Below the pieces are notes generated by a model, which saw only the letters and a program-made list of their open reading frames with translations, had not been told where the DNA came from and did no database searches. From NCBI GenBank assembly GCA_947497245.1, contig CANMFO010000001.1, positions 992,001 through 1,056,000 on the forward strand: a DNA stretch of 64,000 bases. Direction: 5' to 3'. The DNA comes from an uncultured Flavobacteriaceae bacterium (GTDB lineage Bacteria > Bacteroidota > Bacteroidia > Flavobacteriales > Flavobacteriaceae). Shown here piece after piece: positions 16,521 through 25,784 of this stretch; the stretch's first letter is position 1; each line of letters starts with the position of its first letter. A program made the position numbers and the translations under genes.

Positions 16521-19500
16521 ATGAACAAATTATATATCTCATTGGCCCTGCTATTGCTTCCACTGATGGGAACTATTGCACAAGTACCCCCAGGATTTAA
16601 ATATCAAGCAGTTATACGCGATGCGTCCGGTAATGTTTTAGCCAATAAAAATGTGAATATTGGTATCGCCATTTTACAGGGAAGTGAAGAAGGGGTTGAA
16701 GTATTCACGGAAACACATGATGTAGACACCAATGCTTTTGGTTTGGTCAACCTGGAAATTGGTTTTTCCGACCCAGTTGCTTTTGCGTCCATCAACTGGT
16801 CATTGGGAGACTATTACATTCAGATCGGTGTAAACGGCAAGATAATGGGAACCGGCCGACTTTTGAGCGTCCCATATGCTTTGTATGCCGGTTCCTCGGG
16901 CAGTTCAGAGGAGTTGCAGGACATTGGTCTTACCGGCTCCGAGCTATCGATAAGCGGAGGTTCCACCATCGATCTAACTCCATTATTGCTTAGCAATGAC
17001 AATCAAACCTTGTCCATTAATGGCAATGAATTATCCATTGACGGCGGAAATTCGATTACCCTTCCCAATGGAATAGGTGATGCCGATAGTGACCCGACAA
17101 ACGAAATCGAACTGCCGACCCAGTCAGCGACCGATATAAATAAAGTGCTGGTCGCGGATGGTGTAGGGAATGTAAGTTGGCAAACGGATAGCGGCGGACA
17201 GACGGTGGTCGACGACCTTACCACTGGGGGGGCGACAGAAGCCCTGAGTGCCAGACAAGGAAAAGTACTTCAGACCAACAAACTGGAAAAAAGCGCCTCT
17301 TTTAATGGTGATGTAAGTGGAACATATGATAATATACAGATAGCCCCGGGAGCAATAACCACAACAGAGATTTCAAACGGTACTATTGTCGCAGCTGACC
17401 TTTCCCAAATGTCGGCAACCGACGGACAGGTCTTGAAATGGAACAGTACTTTAAGTGCATGGGAAACAGCTGATGACAACGGCACCACTCTGTCCGAAGC
17501 CGAGGTGGATGCCATGGTGGCAAACAACGGTTTCCTGACCACGGAGGCCGACGGCTCGGTCTCCAACGAGATCCAGGACCTGCAGCTTTCGGGCAACATA
17601 CTGACGATCACCGACAACGGGTCGGCGACCGATATCGACCTTTCCCCCTACCTCGACGATACGGACACCAAATTATCGGAAGCGGAAGTAGATGCGATGG
17701 TGGCAAACAACGGCTACCTGACCACGCAAACCGACGACCAGACCGCAGCAGAGGTAAGCTATGACAATACGACTTCCGGCCTGACGGCAAGCGACGTAAA
17801 AGCCGCCATTGATGAGTTGGAAAATGAAATAGACAGGGCCAACACCGATGACCAGACCTTGGACCTATCCGGCGACGATCTGAGCATCGAGGATGGGAAC
17901 AGTGTCGACCTGAGCGCTTATCTGGACAATACCGATGATCAAACAGCGGCCGAGGTTGGAGTTACTGCCTCCGGCAATCTGACCTCGACGGACGTGCAGT
18001 CCGCTTTGGTGGAACTGCAGACGGAACTGGACACCCAGACCGACGACCAGACTGCGGCAGAAGTGGGCGTAACAGCCTCCGGCAACCTGGTTTCGACTGA
18101 TGTGCAGTCCGCCCTTGTGGAACTGCAGACAGAACTGGATGCCCAGACCGATGACCAGACCTTGGGCCTATCGGGTGACGATCTGAGTATTGAAAACGGG
18201 AACAGCGTTGATCTTAGCGCTTATCTGGACAACACCGATGACCAGACAGCAACCGAGGTTGGCGTTACGGCCTCCGGCAACCTGGTTTCGACCGATGTGC
18301 AGTCCGCCCTTGTAGAACTGCAGACGGAACTGGATACCCAGACCGATGACCAGACCGCGGCAGAAGTGGGCGTAACGGCTTCTGGCAACCTGGCCTCGAC
18401 CGATGTGCAGTCCGCTTTGGTAGAACTGCAGACTGAACTGGATACCCAGACCGATGACCAGACCGCGGGAGAGGTAGGTGTAACGGCCTCCGGCAATTTG
18501 GCCTCGACGGACGTGCAGTCCGCTCTGGTGGAACTGCAGACAGAACTGGATGCCCAGACCGACGACCAGACCGCAGCGGAGGTAAGCTATGACAATACAA
18601 CTTCCGGCCTAACGGCAAATAATGTCAAGGCCGCCATCGATGAACTGGAAAATGAAATTGATGGGGTCAACACCGATGACCAGACCTTGGGCCTATCCGG
18701 CGACGATCTGAGCATCGAGGATGGGAACAGTGTCGATCTGAGCGCTTATCTGGACAATACAGATGACCAGACCGCGGGAGAAGTAGACGTAACAGCTTCT
18801 GGCAACCTGACCTCCACCGATGTGCAGTCCGCCCTTGTAGAACTGCAGACGGAACTGGATACCCAGACCGACGACCAGACCGCAGCCGAAGTAAGCTATG
18901 ACAATACGGCTTCCGGCCTGACGGCAAGCAACATAAAAGCGGCCATCGATGAACTGGAAAATGAAATTGATGGGGTAAATACCGATAATCAGACCTTGGG
19001 CCTATCGGGTGATAATCTGAGTATTGAAAACGGGAACAGCGTTGATCTTAGCGCTTATCTGGACAACACCGACGACCAGACGGCAGCCGAGGTAAGCTAC
19101 GACAATACGACTTCCGGTCTGACCGCAAGCGACGTAAAAGCGGCCATTGATGAGTTGGAAAATGAAATTGATGGGGTAAATACCGACGATCAAACAGCAA
19201 CCGAGGTTGCCGTAACGGCCTCTGGCAACCTGGCCTCCACCGATGTGCAGTCCGCTTTGGTAGAACTGCAGACGGAACTGGATGCCCAGACCGACGACCA
19301 GACCGCAGCGGAGGTAAGCTATGACAATACGGCTTCCGGCCTAACGGCAAATAATGTCAAGGCCGCCATCGATGAACTGGAAAATGCAATAGACGGGGCC
19401 AACACCGATGACCAGACCTTGGGCCTATCCGGTGACGATCTGAGCATCGAGGATGGGAACAGTGTCGATCTGAGCGGTTATTTGGACAACACCGACGACC

Positions 19501-22500
19501 AGACGGCAGCCGAGGTAAGCTACGACAATACGACTTCCGGTCTGACCGCAAGCGACGTAAAAGCGGCCATTGATGAGTTGGAAAATGAAATTGATGGGGT
19601 AAATACCGACGATCAAACAGCAACCGAGGTTGCCGTAACGGCCTCTGGCAACCTGGCCTCCACCGATGTGCAGTCCGCCCTTGTGGAACTGCAGACGGAA
19701 CTGGATGCCCAGACCGATGATCAGACCTTGGGCCTATCCGGCGATGATCTGAGCATCGAAAACGGGAACAGCGTTGATCTTAGCGGTTATCTGGACAATA
19801 CGGATGACCAGACCGCGGGAGAAGTAGACGTAACGGCCTCCGGCAACCTGGTTTCGACCGATGTGCAGTCTGCCCTTGTGGAACTGCAAACGGAACTGGA
19901 TACCCAGACCGACGACCAGACTGCGGCAGAAGTGGGCGTAACAGCTTCTGGCAACCTGGCCTCCACGGATGTGCAGTCCGCTTTGGTGGAACTGCAGACT
20001 GAACTGGATACCCAGACCGATGATCAGACTTTGGGCCTATCCGGCGACGATTTGAGCATCGAGGGTGGGAACAGCGTCGATCTGAGCGGTTATTTGGACA
20101 ACACCGACGACCAGACCGCAGCGGAGGTAAGCTATGACAATACGACTTCCGGTCTGACCGCAAGCGACGTAAAAGCGGCTATCGATGAACTGGAAAATGA
20201 AATTGATGGGGTCAACACCGATAATCAGACCTTGGGCCTATCCGGTGACGATCTGAGCATCGAGGATGGGAACAGCGTAGACCTTAGCGCTTATCTGGAC
20301 AATACCGACGATCAAACAGCAACCGAGGTTGCCGTAACGGCCTCCGGCAATTTGGCCTCGACGGACGTGCAGTCCGCTCTGGTGGAACTGCAGACCGATA
20401 TCGATGCAAATACAACGGATATCGCCACTGAGACCACGGACAGGACAACGGCCGACTCGGACATACAGGCCGAATTGGATGCGACACAGGCCGGTGCGGG
20501 ATTGGGTGCGGACGGCACCTACACCGCTAACGCGGGCGCCAACTACATCGGTTCGTCCACTTCCCTCGTCAGTGCCACAGAAGACCTGGACGCCCAGGTC
20601 AAAACCAATGCCGATGCGATTTCTTCCGGTATAACCGCAGTGGGTTCGATGACCAGCGGAGATGCTTTTGCGGATGCAACTGCCGATGATGATTGGCTGG
20701 GACTGGGCGCTTCAGCAGGAAGAATTGAATTTGATGACCAGACCACGGATGAGATCAATATCCTTAATGCCAACGTGGGGATCGGAACATCGGCTCCTGT
20801 GGCCCCGCTTCATGTGGGAGGAGAAGTCTCTAAGGGAGGAAATGATGCAATAATAGTACTTAGCAATGAAACGGCAAGTTCCGCAACCGAAGATGCTTTG
20901 ATCCAAATCGGAAGACGGGGACATTCAACCTCTGTTATCGGGATGACGGGTTCAGGGGCCGGAGCTACGATGAGCAATAATATTTTTGCCATTGCCACGG
21001 AAAGCGGAAGGGGTGGTATCGATTTCAGAACGGATGGATCTTTTGCAAGCGGACTGATCAACGGCACAAGCCGTTTAAGAATTACAGATGATGGTAGCGT
21101 TGGTATAGGCGATGCCACTCCGGACTTCCTTTTGGATGTTGCGGGCACTTTGGGCACTGATGGTGATGCTACGATAAGCGGCGGTGATGTGACCATCGGT
21201 GATGGCAGCATTGCAAAGGCGGGAACTATTGTGCTCCACGATGCAGATGCTACAAATAGTTTTACCACTAGATTGGCCTCGAATGCCGATGTGGAAGCTG
21301 ATTTTACCCTTACCTTGCCGGCCGATGATGGTGATGTCGATCAGGTATTGGTTACGGACGGTTCAGGAGCATTGAGCTGGGCGGATGACAGCAACAGTCA
21401 AGTGACCGTGGTAAACGATTTGACTACAGGCGGTACGGGCGATGCACTTAGTGCGGAACAAGGAAAAGTGCTACAAACCAATAAACTGGAGACCACGGCA
21501 AGTTTCGGTGGTGATGTTACGGGAACATACGACAATGTACAGATCGCAACGGGTGCCGTCACAACGACCGAGATCGCCAATGGCACGATCACCGCAACCG
21601 ACCTTTCACAAATGTCCGCTACCGATGGACAAATCCTTAAATGGAACAATACCTCAAGCGCATGGGAAGCGTCCAGTATAGGGGGCAGCACCATTACGGA
21701 TGCTGATAACGACACCAAAATACAGACGGAGGAAAACGCTGATGAAGATGTCATCCGCTTTGACCTTGGCGGCACCGAAAAATGGGTGATGTTGGGCAGC
21801 CGATTGGAACCCATGAATGCAGGAGGTTCAGTATTTATAGGCGATAGAGCCGGGGCAAATGATGATCTATCCGGTAATCCAAATGTTTTTATTGGTACCC
21901 TGACAGGATACTCGAACACAACAGGAGGTGCCAATACAGGGGTGGGACCTAGTGTATTGCGACATCAAACAACAGGAATTGGCAATACGGCGATGGGGTA
22001 TTCTACTCTTGTCAACAATAAAACGGGAGGTGGCAATAGCGGATATGGGTTGTCGGCACTACAAGCGAGTGAGTTGGGAAATGATAATACAGCAATTGGT
22101 GTAAGAGCTCTTTTTAGTACTATTACAGGAAGCTACAATACTGCTTTGGGGGTGGGATCCGGATACAATAGTACCGGCTCACGCAATATCTTTATCGGTT
22201 ATAGTGCCGGATACAATGAAACCGGCTCCAACCGCTTGTACATTGCAAATTCCAACAGTAGTGATCCCTTGATATATGGTGAATTTGATAATGACCTATT
22301 AAGGGTAAACGGCAATCTGACCGTGAAAAACGGAACCACATCCTCAGGTAGCCTGGCCCTTTACGAAGACGGTGATGACGGTGGTAACAATGTAAAGATC
22401 CAGGCACGGGCAATGGGTGCGGATTATACCTTGACCTTGCCGGCCGATGATGGTGATGTCGATCAGGTATTGGTTACGGACGGTTCAGGAGCATTGAGCT

Positions 22501-24947
22501 GGGCGGATGACAGCAACAGTCAAGTGACCGTGGTAAACGATTTGACTACAGGCGGTACGGGCGATGCACTTAGTGCGGAACAAGGAAAAGTGCTACAAAC
22601 CAATAAACTGGAGACCACGGCAAGTTTTGGTGGTGATGTTACGGGAACATACGACAATGTACAGATCGCAACGGGTGCCGTCACAACGACCGAGATCGCC
22701 AATGGCACGATCACCGCAACCGACCTTTCACAAATGTCCGCTACCGATGGACAAATCCTTAAATGGAACAATACCTCAAGCACATGGGAAGCGTCCAGTA
22801 TAGGGGGCAGCACCATTGCGGATGCTGATAACGATACCAAAATACAGACGGAGGAAAACGCTGATGAAGATGTCATCCGCTTTGACCTTGGCGGCACCGA
22901 AAAATGGGTGATGTTGGGCAGTCGATTGGAACCCGTGAATACGGGAAGTTCCTTATTTATAGGCAATGGAGCCGGGGCAAATGATGATCTAACCGGTAAT
23001 CCAAATGTTTTTATTGGTACCCACACAGGATACTCGAACACAACAGGAGGTGCCAATACAGGGGTGGGATCTAGTGTATTGAGACTTCAAACAACGGGAA
23101 TTGGCAATACGGCGATGGGGTATTACACTCTTGTCAACAATAAAACGGGAGGTGGCAATAGCGGATATGGGTTGGGGGCACTGCAAACGAGTGAGTCGGG
23201 AAATGATAATACAGCAATTGGTGTAAGAGCTCTTTTTAGTACTAATACAGGAAGCTACAATACTGCTTTGGGGGCGGGATCCGGATACAATAGTACCGGC
23301 TCACGCAATATCTTTATCGGTTACGGTGCCGGATACAATGAAACCGGCTCCAGCCGCTTGTACATTGCAAATTCCAACAGTAGTGACCCCTTGATATATG
23401 GTGAATTTGATAATGACCTGTTAAGGGTAAACGGCAATCTGACCGTGAAAAACGGAACCACATCCTCAGGTAGCCTGGCCCTTTACGAAGACGGTGATGA
23501 CGGTGGTAACAATGTAAAGATCCAGGCACGGGCAATGGGTGCGGATTATACCTTGACCTTGCCGGCCGATGGTGGTGCAGCGAGCCAGGTACTGACCACT
23601 GACGGTTCCGGTGCTTTAAGTTGGACAACCCCAACGGGCAATATTACTGCCGTAGGTTCGATGACCAGCGGAGATGCTTTTGCCGATGCAACTGCCGATG
23701 ATAATTGGCTGGGACTGGGCGCTTCAGCAGGAAGAATTGAATTTGATGACCAGACCATGGATGAGATCAATATCCTTAATGCCAACGTGGGGATCGGAAC
23801 ATCCGCTCCTGTGGCCCCGCTTCATGTGGGCGGAGAAGTCTCTACGGGAGGAAATGATGCAAGAATAGTACTTAGTAATGAAACGGCAAGTTCCGCAACC
23901 GAAGATGCTTTGATCCAAATCGGAAGACGGGGACATTCAACCTCTGTTATCGGGATGACCGGTTCAGGGGCCGGAGCTACGTTGAGCAATAACGTTTTTG
24001 TCATGGCTACGGAAAGCGGAAGGGGTGGTATCGATTTCAGAACGGGCGGATCTTTTGCAAGCGGACTGATCAACGGCACAAGCCGTTTAAGAATTACAGA
24101 TGCTGGTAACGTTGGTATGGGCGATGCGACACCTACCGAAGCAAAGCTTGTGGTGAAGGGCTACCAGTCCTCGTGGCTTTCGTTTGGTTATTTGAATAAT
24201 AGTGGTGCCGTTGGCACAAACAACGGAAACAACAGCTACTCCATTTATGCGGACAACCGTATCGCGGCCAGTGAATTCAATGCCCATTCCGATGTACGTA
24301 TTAAAAATATAAAGGGGGTTTCCAACAGCCAGGAGGATCTCAACACGCTTATGAAAATCGAAATTACGGATTACGCAATGAAAGATAGTGTATCGCAAGG
24401 TACAAACGTTCATAAGAAAGTAATTGCGCAACAGGTCGATGAGGTCTATACTACGGCAGTTTCAAAGAACATCACGGAATGTGTTCCGGACATTTACAAG
24501 TTAGCTTCACTTGAAAATGGTTGGATCACACTGGTCACAGATTTAAAAGTGGGTGAAAAAGTAAAACTTGTTTTGGAGAAGGAAACGAAGGTCGTAGAGG
24601 TAAAAGAGGTTTCTGGAACCGGATTCCGTATCGATAAGGAAACCGCGGAAGAAGGAAAAGTTTTCGTTTACGGAAGAGAGGTAAATGATTTCCATACGGT
24701 AGACTATTCCGCACTCTCCATGCTTAATATTTCTGCTACGCAGGAACTGTACAAACGATTGATTGCGTTAGAAAGGGAAAATCAATTACTAAAATCGGAA
24801 CGAGAGGTAATGAAAGCGGAAACAGCTTCCAATAAATCAGAGATTGAGGAATTGAAAAAAGTGTTTGATCAGTTTGTTAATGGAGGTGCCAATAAAACAA
24901 AAAAAACAGCTGATAACGGGATCAATGACCAATCCCAATTTCCCTAA
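16521..24947 (+). CDS. Giant repetitive tail-fibre-like surface protein with S74-type chaperone C terminus
   Basis: A 2808-residue protein. The start is a clean signal peptide (MNKLYISLALLLLPLMGTIAQ) followed by PPGFKYQAVIRDASGNVLAN, a standard N-terminal domain of flavobacterial secreted fibre-like proteins. Residues about 410-1300 are degenerate repeats: 11 copies of a VTASGNL.STDVQSALVELQTELD-type unit, about seven of an SGLTASDVKAAIDELE unit, and DDQTLGLSGDDLSIE units. From about 1600 come two nearly identical 374-residue units with YadA-head-like GNTAMGY/NTALG repeats. The end has SDVRIKN...KKVIAQQV, the endosialidase-type intramolecular chaperone (peptidase S74) core, then a coiled coil (about 2740-2790). 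The family trimerises into fibres and often self-cleaves; adhesion is inferred. Despite the fibre likeness, no phage genes surround it. Confidence 0.85.
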   Translation: MNKLYISLALLLLPLMGTIAQVPPGFKYQAVIRDASGNVLANKNVNIGIAILQGSEEGVEVFTETHDVDTNAFGLVNLEIGFSDPVAFASINWSLGDYYIQIGVNGKIMGTGRLLSVPYALYAGSSGSSEELQDIGLTGSELSISGGSTIDLTPLLLSNDNQTLSINGNELSIDGGNSITLPNGIGDADSDPTNEIELPTQSATDINKVLVADGVGNVSWQTDSGGQTVVDDLTTGGATEALSARQGKVLQTNKLEKSASFNGDVSGTYDNIQIAPGAITTTEISNGTIVAADLSQMSATDGQVLKWNSTLSAWETADDNGTTLSEAEVDAMVANNGFLTTEADGSVSNEIQDLQLSGNILTITDNGSATDIDLSPYLDDTDTKLSEAEVDAMVANNGYLTTQTDDQTAAEVSYDNTTSGLTASDVKAAIDELENEIDRANTDDQTLDLSGDDLSIEDGNSVDLSAYLDNTDDQTAAEVGVTASGNLTSTDVQSALVELQTELDTQTDDQTAAEVGVTASGNLVSTDVQSALVELQTELDAQTDDQTLGLSGDDLSIENGNSVDLSAYLDNTDDQTATEVGVTASGNLVSTDVQSALVELQTELDTQTDDQTAAEVGVTASGNLASTDVQSALVELQTELDTQTDDQTAGEVGVTASGNLASTDVQSALVELQTELDAQTDDQTAAEVSYDNTTSGLTANNVKAAIDELENEIDGVNTDDQTLGLSGDDLSIEDGNSVDLSAYLDNTDDQTAGEVDVTASGNLTSTDVQSALVELQTELDTQTDDQTAAEVSYDNTASGLTASNIKAAIDELENEIDGVNTDNQTLGLSGDNLSIENGNSVDLSAYLDNTDDQTAAEVSYDNTTSGLTASDVKAAIDELENEIDGVNTDDQTATEVAVTASGNLASTDVQSALVELQTELDAQTDDQTAAEVSYDNTASGLTANNVKAAIDELENAIDGANTDDQTLGLSGDDLSIEDGNSVDLSGYLDNTDDQTAAEVSYDNTTSGLTASDVKAAIDELENEIDGVNTDDQTATEVAVTASGNLASTDVQSALVELQTELDAQTDDQTLGLSGDDLSIENGNSVDLSGYLDNTDDQTAGEVDVTASGNLVSTDVQSALVELQTELDTQTDDQTAAEVGVTASGNLASTDVQSALVELQTELDTQTDDQTLGLSGDDLSIEGGNSVDLSGYLDNTDDQTAAEVSYDNTTSGLTASDVKAAIDELENEIDGVNTDNQTLGLSGDDLSIEDGNSVDLSAYLDNTDDQTATEVAVTASGNLASTDVQSALVELQTDIDANTTDIATETTDRTTADSDIQAELDATQAGAGLGADGTYTANAGANYIGSSTSLVSATEDLDAQVKTNADAISSGITAVGSMTSGDAFADATADDDWLGLGASAGRIEFDDQTTDEINILNANVGIGTSAPVAPLHVGGEVSKGGNDAIIVLSNETASSATEDALIQIGRRGHSTSVIGMTGSGAGATMSNNIFAIATESGRGGIDFRTDGSFASGLINGTSRLRITDDGSVGIGDATPDFLLDVAGTLGTDGDATISGGDVTIGDGSIAKAGTIVLHDADATNSFTTRLASNADVEADFTLTLPADDGDVDQVLVTDGSGALSWADDSNSQVTVVNDLTTGGTGDALSAEQGKVLQTNKLETTASFGGDVTGTYDNVQIATGAVTTTEIANGTITATDLSQMSATDGQILKWNNTSSAWEASSIGGSTITDADNDTKIQTEENADEDVIRFDLGGTEKWVMLGSRLEPMNAGGSVFIGDRAGANDDLSGNPNVFIGTLTGYSNTTGGANTGVGPSVLRHQTTGIGNTAMGYSTLVNNKTGGGNSGYGLSALQASELGNDNTAIGVRALFSTITGSYNTALGVGSGYNSTGSRNIFIGYSAGYNETGSNRLYIANSNSSDPLIYGEFDNDLLRVNGNLTVKNGTTSSGSLALYEDGDDGGNNVKIQARAMGADYTLTLPADDGDVDQVLVTDGSGALSWADDSNSQVTVVNDLTTGGTGDALSAEQGKVLQTNKLETTASFGGDVTGTYDNVQIATGAVTTTEIANGTITATDLSQMSATDGQILKWNNTSSTWEASSIGGSTIADADNDTKIQTEENADEDVIRFDLGGTEKWVMLGSRLEPVNTGSSLFIGNGAGANDDLTGNPNVFIGTHTGYSNTTGGANTGVGSSVLRLQTTGIGNTAMGYYTLVNNKTGGGNSGYGLGALQTSESGNDNTAIGVRALFSTNTGSYNTALGAGSGYNSTGSRNIFIGYGAGYNETGSSRLYIANSNSSDPLIYGEFDNDLLRVNGNLTVKNGTTSSGSLALYEDGDDGGNNVKIQARAMGADYTLTLPADGGAASQVLTTDGSGALSWTTPTGNITAVGSMTSGDAFADATADDNWLGLGASAGRIEFDDQTMDEINILNANVGIGTSAPVAPLHVGGEVSTGGNDARIVLSNETASSATEDALIQIGRRGHSTSVIGMTGSGAGATLSNNVFVMATESGRGGIDFRTGGSFASGLINGTSRLRITDAGNVGMGDATPTEAKLVVKGYQSSWLSFGYLNNSGAVGTNNGNNSYSIYADNRIAASEFNAHSDVRIKNIKGVSNSQEDLNTLMKIEITDYAMKDSVSQGTNVHKKVIAQQVDEVYTTAVSKNITECVPDIYKLASLENGWITLVTDLKVGEKVKLVLEKETKVVEVKEVSGTGFRIDKETAEEGKVFVYGREVNDFHTVDYSALSMLNISATQELYKRLIALERENQLLKSEREVMKAETASNKSEIEELKKVFDQFVNGGANKTKKTADNGINDQSQFP
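21313..23556 (+). repeat. Tandem 1122-bp duplication inside the giant surface protein gene
   Basis: 21313-22434 and 22435-23556 are in-frame copies exactly 1122 bp (374 codons) apart, differing by scattered substitutions. A third copy begins at 23557 but breaks off after about 20 bp. A separate block of about 470 bp (from about 20640) recurs 3012 bp downstream (from about 23652). Recent intragenic amplification is the simplest explanation. Confidence 0.9.
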
Positions 24948-25151
24948 AACCCAATCCTGTAAGTAAGTGCCGTAATACCTCCATGCCTGGTTTCATTCAA
25001 TAATACAATAGATATTGGACATTCAAAAAGCTATGATCAAGCTACATTGGATACTTGTAAAATAGAAAAATAAGGCCGCCCACTATATGCTCTTCATTAT
25101 AAGCGCGCAATGCGCCACGGCCCATACCTCACCCTTCCTTCCCGCATCCCT

Positions 25152-25784
25152 TCAATCGAAATCGGTATACTTCGCCGCTTCCCTTGCCAGGGCCAGATTA
25201 CTCTTGATACCCAGCTTTTTATGGATGTTCTTTCGGTGCGTGTCAATGGTGAACCGGCTCAGGTTCAGTTGTTCGGCCATTTGCTGGCTGGTCTTGCCGC
25301 GGGCCAACAGACCCAATATCTGGCGTTCGCGCCGGGTAAGCTTCAACATGTCGCCCTTCCCTTCCCGGGCGGTCCATTTTTCGTGGATTCCCTCGAACTT
25401 CGGACTAAAATAATACCCGCCTTTGGACACTTCGTGTATGGCCCGGACCAATTCCCCTTTTTCGGCGTTCTTGATCACATAGCCTTTTGCGCCCGCGTCG
25501 AGCATTTCAATGACATCGTCCTCCTGATCGAACATGCTCAGGGCGATGATCGCGGTCTGGGGGTACTTCTTTTTGAACAAACGGGTAATGGCAATGCCGT
25601 CCATCACCGGCATCCGGATATCCGTAAGTACGATTGCCGGCCGGTGCTTTTCCATCAGGTCCAGCAGTTCCAGGCCATTGGTGGCCGTACCTACCACATC
25701 GATGCCCAATTCGTTCTTGAGAATGGAATCAAGACCTTCCAAAAAAAGCTTGTGGTCGTCCACCAAGATTATCTCGACGCTCAT
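25152..25784 (-). CDS. NarL/FixJ-type response regulator
   Basis: A 210-residue regulator with a receiver domain (acidic pair Asp9-Asp10, phosphoacceptor Asp55 in LTDIRMPVMDG, Lys in GYVIKNAEKGEL) and a LuxR-type helix-turn-helix (LTRRERQILGLLARGKTSQQMAEQL, then FTIDTHRKNIHKKLG). The gene overlaps the upstream kinase gene by 4 bp (25781-25784), so kinase and regulator are translationally coupled. It should bind DNA as a dimer once phosphorylated. Targets cannot be read from the sequence; the adjacent surface-protein gene is convergent. Confidence 0.95.
   Translation of the reverse strand: MSVEIILVDDHKLFLEGLDSILKNELGIDVVGTATNGLELLDLMEKHRPAIVLTDIRMPVMDGIAITRLFKKKYPQTAIIALSMFDQEDDVIEMLDAGAKGYVIKNAEKGELVRAIHEVSKGGYYFSPKFEGIHEKWTAREGKGDMLKLTRRERQILGLLARGKTSQQMAEQLNLSRFTIDTHRKNIHKKLGIKSNLALAREAAKYTDFD

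Noticed and set aside
17608-20518. Series of minus-strand open frames inside the giant surface protein gene
   Set aside because: They mirror the repeats of the plus-strand gene in the complementary strand and repeat with the same period; no independent start or domain.
21313-23556. Possible assembly duplication
   Set aside because: The two copies differ by scattered substitutions and keep the frame, which favours true duplication; long reads would settle it.
16521-24947. Prophage tail fibre
   Set aside because: The S74 end is shared with phage fibres, but the gene has a Bacteroidota signal peptide and no capsid, portal, terminase or integrase nearby.
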